From contig NC_092405.1 of assembly GCF_009017415.1 (NCBI RefSeq), positions 1,984,001 through 2,048,000 on the forward strand: DNA of 64,000 bases, read 5' to 3'. A program made the translations under genes and the position numbers. The notes under the pieces were generated by a model, which was not told where the DNA came from, did no database searches, and saw only the letters and a list, made by a program, of their open reading frames with translations. The DNA is from Aspergillus flavus (Eukaryota; Ascomycota; Eurotiomycetes; Eurotiales; Aspergillaceae). Shown here piece after piece: positions 39,001-50,400 of this stretch. Within the stretch, counting starts at the first letter, position 1. Each line of letters begins with the position of its first letter.

Positions 39001-42000
39001 GAGGGAAAGTGACTTTCGAGTAATTATGGGCGTTATCCGTCAGCATTAGGACAGGCAACGTTCCCCAACTTGTTACGGGTCTAATTGGATGAGTCGAGTT
39101 TCGCGCGACCGTTAGATCCATCACCGGATGCCTCCTGTAGTCTGTGCATCCATCTGCAAGAGTAAGATCAAAGCTGATGCAGAGAGTCCTGTCTCCTTGG
39201 AAACGAAAGACTCCTTCGCTATGGTAGAACGTACAATGGAAGGACAGGAAAAGGAACAATGTAGGGAAAAAGGACAAAAAACAAAAAAAATAAAAATAAA
39301 AAGTTCTCCAGCTGTAAAAGGCAAGTCACGGTACCTACATTCCACCATCGTCACATGTTCGCAATCATTTCGATCTCCTCGTGTAACGTTCAATCTCCAA
39401 CCGATCGAATAGAGAGGTATATTATTCTTCATTGGGGAGAAAAAGAAAAAAGATAGTAGAAGATCGGATCGGGGATCGCGGCGTCATCTGCAGCATGGAA
39501 GGCTGAACTCCAGTAAATCAAGTCCACTTGGGAACCGAGGAAGAGAAACGCTTCGACCGGAATCTAGGATGCTGCAGTCCGTAGTGTAAGATCTTGCAGC
39601 TCCAACGGGCGTGATGTGACACCTCTCTCCGCATGGATACCGTACGTATGCACCTAGCTACTGGGTACTTTGAATGTATGTAAATGTAAGGTGTATGTAT
39701 GATTGTATGTGGCTGGGAGCGGAGTACATACATACCCAACAAGCCACAAGATGTAGTATCATTACGGTGGTATTTCAGGAAGCCTGCAGATTGAGTTAAA
39801 TCTCGGTGGGTGGCGTGTTCGGCGCATGAGCCCCTGCCGACGCCTCACAGGGTCAAAGTCCTCACCTCGGATGATTGTGATCCCACGATTTGTCTTATAT
39901 TAAGAATTATTTGCCTGGTATTTCCTACTGTACTGCGTACAATAGAGTATATTATTCCAATCCATGCAGTGACAAAAAGGCATCAGACTACCCTTCCAAC
40001 GGAGGATAGGTATATTATACGTATATAAAATATGCCTGATACCTGGCGCATCCCAATCCCGGACTAACACAGTACAGGATATGAGTTCATCGCCGATAAT
40101 GATGATCGGCGCGTATGTCAGCTATGAGGTCATTGCTTCCTCTGCCACATTCAACTCAGCCGTAAAAGAAGAAAATGGAAAAATTTACTTCATGATCTAC
40201 TCGGGATTCCACGATCAATGTATGCCCGTGCTACCTTACGTACGAGTCGTAGTACAGGTGGATGCGGACTTGCCGGTCGGAAGCTGCGCATGCAGCCAGA
40301 AGAGGCAACGGTCAAATGTCGGTTGGTATAATGGAACAAACACACACTGACCGATGTGGAATGCCACTAATCAGTTTCAGTATTAGTCAAGGCCGTCTGC
40401 ATTGAAGGGATCACGCTGAAAAACAAGGAACTGAAGTTGCGGTTCTCGGGGAATAGACCCCAAAAAAAGCATGCCGCCGACGGGAATACAAAAATAAGAA
40501 AAATAAAAATCTAAGAAACGAGAAGGAATCCAGGGCAGGGAAAAATATCCTTCAGTCCTTGACTGTTACGTCAATGAATGGGAGCGAAGTTAATCGGCAG
40601 TGACAAAAAATAAGGAATGAACTCGCCCGTTAGATGTCCCCCAATCATGTGGTCCGGATCTCGGTTCAGAATTAGATCGAGCTTCCATAAATCCACAACG
40701 TGCATGATAGTTCAGATTCATTTAATTTATTTACTTAATTAAATTAATCAATGAAGCAATCAATCGAGGGGGGACGAGATGAAGAGGATGACGATAAATC
40801 ATGAATGTCGTTGGTATGGTGGAGCGTGGGTACTCTAGTGCATGGGTCTAAACTTAGTAATACTATTCTCTTTTTGGCTGGACCAGAGTTTCTACAACCA
40901 CCAAACGAAGAGACAATTGTTCGGGTCCCGTTGGACTATTGAAGTTGGGTGTTTAAAAATGACATAAACTAGCGGGGAGAGAGAGGGAGAAGGGGGATGT
41001 GATGATGCGACAACCCATGCGACACCATCTCTGCTTTGGGGAAATCATCCGACCCCAGGACATGCTGATAAACGCCTATGATTCATGGAAGAGATAAGTA
41101 GTGGTGTGATATTGATTGAATCCACTCCCCCCGAAGAAGCAACGCACACTAGATAACTCTAGGGTTAAAAACTCAATCGATCGAAGGGTGGATGCCATTC
41201 AAGGACTCACGGAGCCTGGTATCCAGTCAGTATATTAATTAATACCGTAGTTGGATAGAAGGAAACCATGCGGGACCCAAACGCTATACCCCCTCGGTCC
41301 GACGGCATCTCTTTAGGTGCATTTTTGGAACATACTATACTCAATAGTGTGCTCCATTAATATCGATTTGAATCGTCAGTCCTGCCGCCAACAACGAAAA
41401 AAACAATAAGAATCTCTCAGTCCGAGGAGATCGTGAATGACGACAATGGTGCCACCCACCCACGGCTATGCCCGAGATCTTGAGCAAGGGAGGGCGGGGG
41501 TGAGCGTGGTATGGTACCATGGAACAATTCTCTCAGGTACAAGGGGGCGGTGGATTTCGACGTAATAGTGAAGGTCTGGAATTTTTCTAGTATTCTTCTA
41601 TTTCGGTAATTATTTTTATTTTTATTTTTCCCCTTTTAAGAATTTCCATAGTACACCTCAGTTTTATTAGTTAGAAATAGTTCATCTGTGGAAAACCCAG
41701 AACAAAGAGTGTGTGGGTTTTCACGTTTTTGCAGGAGGGGATCTGACCATGGCTGCAGTCAAGTTTTAACTGTTGCTGCCGTGTTGACAAATGGGCGGTC
41801 GGATCGCTTCCAAGTGTGATCCAAACAATCCAGTGTCCTTGTTTTTTCTCTTTCTCTTTCTCTTTTACTTTGCTTCTATTTGTTTTATTAATTTTTTTTA
41901 TTATTATTTCTTAAACTTTTTATTCTCCTCTAGTAGGATTACTGTGAGAGAGCATGTTCAGTAGTAGTTTATGTGTCCTGTCGATGTGCGATCCAGCTTC

Positions 42001-44099
42001 CCCACTTCAATCGTTTCCAGATCTGGGCCAAGCAGAGACATCACTGCGGTAACTTTTCAGCTCATACATGAATGGACACTTATTTTCCATGTCTTCCTTC
42101 GGTCTTTTACCCTTCTTCCATAGTTGGCAGCATTCTTCCTTTCAAGTCTCGAGTTCTCCGTGCTTTTTTATATTAAATATATAGAAGAACGAGGATAGCA
42201 TGGTATGCACATGCACAATGTTGGTAAGCATTGCATTTACAAGGTAACAAGAAAAAAAAATAAAAAATATAAAAAAAGGGAAAGATGGCAGTCACTGTTG
42301 CGAGACTCCTATTAGGTAACAATGTATCTGTACGAGATCTCAATCTTATCATTGATCACTTTTGCATTGTTGCCTTAAATCGGTTGCCTAGATCGCAAAT
42401 AAAAAGCATGTAATATTGCGATACGCTTTGTGTACTACTGCATCTGTCCCACCTAACCACCGAGTATTCCTCAGGCAGGCACAAGCGGACATCATGGTGT
42501 ATGTATAATACAACAACATTACTATGATTCGACTACTAACCATGCTTCCAATCAAAGCCACAAAACTATAATCTTTGGAGATAAGAACTGGACAACCCAA
42601 GTTGTCTTCGCTATACTATATAATCAGTTGAACTTGTTGCTTCGATTCACATCTGGGTTTCCATACCAAGTGAGCTGGCCGTGAAGGACATATTACCGGT
42701 GTTAGGTAGCTTGTTAGTGATGTGTTTGAGGATGGAAGTTGAGTCCAGCAAGCAGCCTGCCGAATGAATCTATATGTTGTGTATTTTTTTTCTGTTTTAC
42801 TTTCTACTTTCTTTCTCCTTCTTCAGTATAGTTTGCCTTTCTAATATAAGAGGATAGAAGGGGGAAAAATATGGTACTTATAACATAATAACACCTTCTC
42901 TTATTCCCTCCATCGCCCGTGGACTTAGATTTGGGAACGTTAGTCATTCCCGTCTTGTTAGTCCCTTCCTTCTTCTTTCATCTTTTCTTTAATTAAAGTC
43001 GGTCGGCCGTTCCCCTAATTTGTGTAGCGTGCGATCTATGGATCTCGATGCTTCCTTTGCCCCATCGCCATCAGTGATAGGGACCACTCATCATACTATT
43101 TCGCTCCAACCCCTCTCAATTACCTGAGTGGTTGACCACCCCTCTTTCCTTTTTGTGCCAGACACTAAAAGCGTACATCGTACTACGACGGAACACACTT
43201 CGTAAATCTGTACATTAATGGCTAGTGGTAATATCCAATTTAGTTTTATTAACCATTCCCGAGTATCCCCCTGTGGCTTTATGATGAACACTAATAAATC
43301 CGTTAAGTGGTAATCTGCCAAGTTGGACTTTACCACTACATATCTAATCCTGTCGTGCATAGTACTCTAATGAACTGGTGTTACTAATAAGGACATTATG
43401 ACTTTTAGATCTGTTTAGCGCAGTGGTTTCACGAATGCGACAAAGTCCATAGGGAGAACCTAATTCTTGATTTAATGTCAGAGCTTTTTTTTTCTCTTGA
43501 TTCCTCATTAATATTATCACCAGATAAAGAAAATCAAGCAGAAAAGAAAAGGTAAAATTAAAAATAAAATAAAAAATTAGGGAATTATTGGAGTACCAGA
43601 GGTACATACATACTGTACAATGGATTGTATTGTCATATTGGCGTATTGTTGTTAATTACGTACTGTATGGAATACAGAGGGAGGGGGGAAGAAAAATGAA
43701 AAATAAAAAAAGTGGAAAAGTAAACTACTGCTAATTACTTTGTTCTCTTGTTTTTATTATTTGAATTTATTAATTATTATTATAATTTTTGAATTTTTGG
43801 TCAGGGACGACCGCCCCCCCTGGTAAGGCTCCATCGCACCCCACCCAGATATCCGCACATCGCCAATATGATCCCAACTCACTCCACACTTTGTCGAAGA
43901 TCCGCAGTTCGCAGCGTAAAGCTTCTGTAATTCGCCGTAACTTTAAACTGGTCACGACGGCGAGTGTGATTCGACGATCTCGTAGTCCCATTTTGGCTTT
44001 TCTGGCTGTCTCTCTTTTTCTTTTTCTTTTTTTTTTTCCCAGGTCTGAGCTCATCCTGTCCTAGGCCGACGTCGTTAGCTGCTAGCTCTTTCGCTGGAC

Positions 44100-45560
44100 C
44101 CTCCCTCCCATATCTCTCGTGGCCGTGTGTGTGTGTATTGTGCGGGACTGCTTGTGGTGGTCTTTTAGGACTAGTCTTGAGGTACTGGAGGTCTTTAATA
44201 GTTATTTTTATTTTCCTTTTTTCTTTTTTGATTTAATTGCTGAGGTACTAGTACTAGTATTATAATTATTCTATTTTTTTTCTTTGGGGATTTATTTATT
44301 TTTTCGATTTGATTTACTAGTCTATGATCAATTCTTCTCCATCGATTATAACTTATACTTTTTCTTCTGCTTCTTCATCTTCCTCTCACTCTTTCCCTTA
44401 CCGCGAAGCTACCTCTCTCCCTCTTCCTCTCACCCTCTCAGCTATCATCTTCTCACATTTCCCAAGGAAAAAGAAGAGGACGATTCTTCCTCTTTTCCTC
44501 CCTCGAGGCAGTTGTCTCCTAGTCTTTAATTCTTACCCACTAATAAATCCCACCCCTCCTGTGGTCTTCCTCTATCATCTATCTCTACACACATTCCCTA
44601 TAATAGGCTTTATCTTCTGCCACCCCTTCAAGTTTTCTTTTTTGTCGGGAACGAGAAAGAGAGGCGAGAAGACAACAGGTTTAATTAGAGAGTCCTGTCT
44701 CCCTTCCACGCGACGCACTCATATCTCTTGTCATCCCTTGCGTTTACTGGGCCTCCGCCGCTCGACACCCGCTCACCAAACTCAAACCACAAATCGAGTC
44801 TATCTGAGGATTCGAAATCTGACTGTTAAATTTCGCTGTGCGAATTTGGCTTTGGACAGATGATTCTTCCAGACGCAGGAAGGGCCGTTCCGATCTGATC
44901 TGTTCCCTGCGCACTACGGGTGCGTGCCGTACTTTTGCTATCGAATTAATTGCATTTGAATTGCGGGTATTCTAATCGCGATCGCATCGCCTGCAGACTG
45001 CCTGATCTTCCTCCCCCCCCCAACGCCACTTTTTTTTTTCTCACTTCTGGGGCTTCTCCCCAATCATCGAGTCGCCGCTCTCTACTTTAACTATTCCCCT
45101 CTGGGCCAACCTCACGGAACCGACGGGCCTTTGCCTTCTTGGCTTCCTCTTACGTCCGCATCTCGCCCGACTTGATCTCTTTCTCTTCATTTTCCCTTCC
45201 CCACAGCCGCCACCCAACCCCCAGACATCTCTGGTCCAAGGGAAGAAAGGTGGCCTGATAATTTCTATCTTTTCTATCCTTTTCATTAATCGGAAAGACG
45301 AAAAAAAGAAAGAAGAAGAACCTTCGAAATCGGTTCACTCGAGTGGTGACGCGCACTTGAAGGACGGCAATCGTTTATCGGAAAACCGTTGGAATTTGTT
45401 TTTACTTTTCATCCCTTCGCCTCTAAAGCTCACTGTTCTCGGCCGGTCGCTTTCGCCGTTCAAACCCGCCCACACTTCTATTGTCTTATTCCATTTTTTT
45501 TCTATTTCTAAAAATTGACGATTTGGTACCCTCTCCCACGGTACACTATTAGATCATAGC
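44100..45560 (+). promoter_or_regulatory. Long pyrimidine-rich leader/promoter of nsdD
   Basis: The plus strand is dominated by C and T (TTCTTC, CCCTCTC, CTCTCTC words) for over 1 kb before the start codon. In filamentous fungi such CT-rich stretches mark transcription start zones and 5' leaders. Many small upstream ATGs occur, so uORF control is possible. Exact transcription starts cannot be seen. Confidence 0.5.
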
Positions 45561-45624
45561 CGAGGCGACTGATGGTGCATGAGGTCAAGGACGACATCGC
45601 AAGGATATAACCGGAAGCATTGGC

Positions 45625-47461
45625 ATGATGGGGTCATTGGAAGCTGGTCATAGGCATAGGTTCGTACTTTATTAAACCGATCGCCTTCTCGTCGTCGTCG
45701 TTGCAAGCGTCCGAGTTTATTTCAGATCACATGTACTGATTTCAACCTTCTTGGAACACATAGGGACCATCTGCCAGCTCTTGGTTTTCTAGGAAAAGAC
45801 GGATCGGGATATCCCCCCAAACACCCTTCCGTTGCATCGGCCCCTGTCACATCCCCAGGAGCTCTTCTCAGCCCAACAAGCATGTATGCCGGCCAGCCAT
45901 TACCGTGCTCATACCCAACGTCGTCCGCCAGCGTACCCTCTGTGCAGCCTGGTTATATCTCGCCTACGGATTCGCGGCGCGCGCTTGAGGAGGAGAAGGA
46001 GAAGCAACAGTCACAACCACAAAGGCAATCACTCCCGTCCATCCACGAGGCGTTAGGAAACGACAACCCCCTTCCGTATCCTGCGCCCACATCGGCGGCT
46101 CCTCAGCAGCCTCATCATGCACCGCATTCACATCTCCTGTCCTCAAATGTTATAGGACGGCCGACTGGCGAAGCACCGTCGGGGCCACCAAATCCGTTTT
46201 CAAATGTGGTATCCTCAGGGCCTTACGTAGTGCGGGACTCAGCGTACCCTCAATCCCAACTACAAGCAGAAGCATCTCGGGCGAGTTTGGCATCAGTCAC
46301 GACTCAAGATTCGCGAAACCACTCGATTCAATCTTTGAGTTCGGGCAAGTCACCTACGCAGAGTCAAAAAACGGGGATCACTTCCATCGCTGGCTCGCAG
46401 ACGGGATCCGCCTATGAATACAGTGCTCCTACTTCTGCGGGCAGCATCGCCTCCCCCAACGGCTATGGTACATTTCCGCAGAACTTCTCCTTTCAGTCGC
46501 AGCCACCGCCAAATGCGCCAACATATCCGGTTGCGTATGACGCCCGACCCTACGGTACTACATGGAAGTCGGGTGTGCCCGAAACTGCGCGTGTTGAGGA
46601 AATGAGGAATGGACTTGCGGGTCGTGCTATTGCGGGACAGATCCCGGGTGATTCTGTCAAACGGCATTTGGACGTGTATGATGTGGAGACATCGCTCAAT
46701 GAGGTATGTGATCTTCTCCCCTGAGAAAATGTTGTTTTAGTGTGGACACTCGATCCTATTTTCAGTTGGCTAATTTGGAATAGATTGCCGAGATGAGCAC
46801 ACGCACATTGGACTTTTCACGGCACTATGCCGCAAGAGCGCACCAGACCCAGCGTTCTGGGCCCGTTATAGGGTCCCTGCCCTCTTTACAGGAAGTGGAG
46901 GAGATGCTTAGTGTCCAGCGCCGGAACCAGGATGCCTTACTACGTATACGAGCCGCGGTTGTGAGCCAAGAGCACGCATTGGCGGAGCAAATGGCCCAAA
47001 GAAAAGCTTTCAAGGCCGGTGGGGTCCGTGAGGATGACCACATGGCAATGTACCAAGACGAATACAAGGGCAGTGGCGGCTTTGCCGGACCAGATTCGAA
47101 GAAGCGACGAGGCGTAAGTTCACCTTTTTTTCTTTTTCTTTTTTTTTTTTGTTCCTTGCTTCTGTGGGTGACTGGGTCCTAGGTCCCAGTACCCTGTATC
47201 CATCCGGTTCATCCCCGTTTCCCCATTCGTTGTTACTAACACAAACTATAGAAAGCAGCCCCTCCTGGTCGTTGCCACAGTTGTAACCGAGCTGAGACAC
47301 CCGAATGGCGCCGCGGTCCAGACGGTGCTCGGACTCTATGCAACGCATGTGGATTGCACTATGCCAAGTTGACGCGCAAGATGGGTGCCAAACAGGCATC
47401 GTCCTTGGGTTCCAACCTTAAACCCAAAACGGTCGACTCCGCATCTCCAACTGGCCGTTAA
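45625..47461 (+). CDS. nsdD: GATA-type transcription factor NsdD
   Basis: Four exons (45625-45659, 45764-46703, 46784-47113, 47252-47461), 504 residues. The first exon is 35 nt (MMGSLEAGHRH). Splicing leads into DHLPALGFLGKDGSGYPPKH, ahead of the internal Met of MYAGQPLPCS at 45882. The N-terminal 300 residues are Pro/Ser/Gln-rich. A helical segment follows (IAEMSTRTLDFSRHYAAR, then SLQEVEEMLSVQRRNQDALL). The C-terminal GATA zinc finger begins near residue 443: CHSC, 18 residues, CNAC (CX2CX18CX2C), then basic LHYAKLTRKMGAK. NsdD is a key activator of sexual development and represses asexual sporulation in Aspergillus. The donor of intron 1 (GTTCGT) is weaker than usual. The 4-exon structure keeps frame throughout. 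An alternative, shorter protein could start at 45882. Confidence 0.93.
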
Positions 47462-50400
47462 CACGTCAGGCGTCTTTTTATGTGATGTTGAAAAACAGAA
47501 AGAAAAAAAGAAAGAAAAAAACAAAAACGAAGAAAGGCTTTGGGATTAGAAGTGTCCGGCGTTTTGTGCCTCTATTTCCTCGTTGATCATAAACCTCTTT
47601 TATGTTGGTGTCATTCCTGATAATTCACCTTGGACATGATACAGTTCGATTTGTTTTGGGCTCCGGGTTTCCTTCTCAGGTGTGGTCATGAAATGTTCCG
47701 AGCATGTTGGACTTTTTCTGTTCTTGTCCGATTGGTCGTTGGAGTTTACTTTTTTAATACCCCTCGCACGTTGTGGGAAAAAGGCATCTGGATAGACTTT
47801 CGTTCTGGTTATTGTGTCGTTTCTGTGGGACCAGCTTGTACACAGTTTCTTTCTCCTTGCCTTTTGATATTTTCTTTTGTTTGTTCGCCGGTTTTCCCTT
47901 ACTGTTTTGCGATCTGTTACAATTATACCCCAGTTACCCACTTCCCCTACTTAAACCTTACTTGGATTGCCTTACACTCCCAGTGCCATATGATGTTTCT
48001 TATGCACTCACGTTCTCCATGGGAGGTTTCCGAGGCGCTTGACTCGATGCAGTGATTAATGTAACCTTATTTGTCTGAATTGCCTCTGTTCGAAAAGTTG
48101 ACTAGTCACGGACAATATTACTATACATATCTGAAGTAAGCCAAGATCCCTTATTCCTTTGTCTTTCGTGTAAGGTACCAAGCTGTAGTGGCGAACATCA
48201 TGGGCTTGGCTTGAGGTGGTCTGATGAAGATGGCCATCTCCTACCCGACCCTTGGATCGAGATGCAAGCGATGGAACAACGGATTATTGTGCATCGATCG
48301 GTGTTTCCGTGACGCTGTAGATCCGCCACCGCCGTCATCGTGGTGACCTCCCCGGGGTGTTCGGCGATGTTCAGATGGTTCGCCTCCTAGTATGATTGTC
48401 CATTTTTGGTGAATGGATCCCATTTTTCACTAGTTGCATGGCCATCGGGGTTCCCTTGGCTACCAGTGGTTCTAACTAGATACTGAATGGTCTGATACCA
48501 TATGAATCTCGACACATCTTATGATGCCATACGTCATTCCCAAGAATTGAGGCTCTACATTTTTTTTTGAGGGTCAAATTAAATCATTTGAACATCGTAA
48601 AGAAAAGAATCTCACATAAGCATGCACGCCCGATGCGCGAAAAAGTCAAGTTTGCCATCGGTATAGCCGCAATTTCTCAACTTACCCGATTTAGTATAGA
48701 ATATACAATTTACATAATCAGAATCAATTGCCCAACTGCCGTCCCTTGATTGGCTGGCAGTCCATCGCGACTACGCCAAGCGGCCCTAGAACAGACTAGA
48801 ACCAGCTCACGGGACCGAGTTCGATCGGCTCGATCTTTTCTTTTTTCGCTTCCCCCACGGAGAAAGTGAGACGTGCCTGACTGATGTTGTTGAGGGTGTT
48901 TTTAAGGTTCATCAAAATTTTTTTTCTGTTCTAAAATTTACTCTAGCAGGACGATATTAATCTTAAAGAGTTTAGTTGGGACTGGTTGGGGCCAAGGGCT
49001 GATTCAAGGGGCGCGCCAATGCGACTATCGATATCGATCGGGATCTGATCTCATCGCATCTCATCTCATCTTGCATGATAATCCGCTTCAACCGATCATG
49101 GCTGATATTTCCAACGCCACCAGATGGCATTTGTCTCACCGCTCAATAACAAGCGACGCCTTCTAGAAACACGTATGTGCGGAGATGGAGATGGAGCTGT
49201 CTCTGATCTGTTCTCCGTTCGGACCATCTGCGGGTTTTGGTCGGTGTAACATCTGCGTTGGGTCTCTGACATTTTAGATTTCGAAGGTTTTCCTGTTTAT
49301 TCTAGACTATGCAGACAAAAGCAAAAGTTTATTGAGATTAGAAAGGTCCTTGAGTTTGGTGTTGCCTTTGTCTCCTCATAATGAGGCTTCAGAGAGGCCC
49401 ACACTAATTGGCATATGCCACGACATACCTAATTCGGTGGCATTTTAACTTGGTCCCTAACCTCGGGCCCCTACCTAAATTAAATACAGACATATACCCT
49501 ATTACCCACCGATACCGACTTACATACGTGTACACTTGATTACCTCCATTACAAGTCCGCAAATACTATACATACCGCTACTTGCCTTCGACTGCCCCAT
49601 CAGCTCAATGACTTGACGTCGAATATTTGGAATTCGCCTGCCGTGTGCATCCGTGCTTCACTTTTGCACCTTAATGATTTCAAATCACTTCGATCATGCC
49701 ACCCTCTAACCTAGACGGTACTAGGCTCCGTTTGCCATGCAAATCCTTCTCGCCGACGGTTTGCCCCATTAGGAAGTTCATGGCCTGATGATATTCCATG
49801 GTTGGAACCGTCCGTCGCTTTAGGTTGGCTGGTTCCATTGATCCAAACAAGATGGAGCTTCTCCGAGACCCGGCCGGTCGGGTCCGTATCGACGTCATTT
49901 GGGAGGTAATTTGGGGCGTTGGTTGACTTTGGATTACGACTGGCTAATTAAGGTCTTTTTCTCCGTCTATTAATTATGCTCTCTTTAAGGCCTGTCATGT
50001 TTTCGGGGCTCATTGCCTACTACTACTTGGCATCCTGAGATACATACCAAGTACTCCAAACCACCCCGAATAATGACCCCAACGATCATCCCTTACCACT
50101 GAGTCAGACGCAGTCCCATTATTTGACCCCTCGAGCGGTCAACCACCGAGAGATCATCCATCCTGCACAGGACACGTAGTCCTTACTTGAAGGTACGAGT
50201 AAAAATAACCCAACCCAAATCAAATAATAGTGACAACCACAATAATAAAAAAAAGACACTAATTTCGAGGCCATTCTCAAGCCCTACCCCTTCAGGCCAG
50301 ATGGATCTGCATCTCGATACTCTGATAACCCCATTCAGGAAGCGATTCAAGTTCTGACTGGCAGACGAAGAAAAAATGTGGGGTATATGCAGAGACGTCG

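Larger units (their letters stand above)
31427..45624. other. 14.2-kb gene-free region upstream of nsdD
   Basis: No frame over ~140 codons with an ATG and coding-like composition is present on either strand; every longer frame is low-complexity or starts at TTG/GTG. The DNA is AT-rich with many homopolymer tracts (T-runs near 32610-32648, purine run 36000-36063, T-run 44020-44037). It also has scattered GTATGTAC-type words. From about 44.1 kb to 45.5 kb the plus strand becomes pyrimidine-rich, the texture of a long fungal leader. BrlA-response-like CAAGGGA words occur, for example at about 41485, but such 7-mers are expected by chance. No transposon relic was recognised. I interpret the region as extended regulatory DNA of nsdD, possibly with non-coding transcripts. 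Confidence 0.6.

Noticed and set aside
49680..49898. 72-codon ATG frame on the minus strand
   Set aside because: No family, no promoter or splicing evidence; kept only as a remark.
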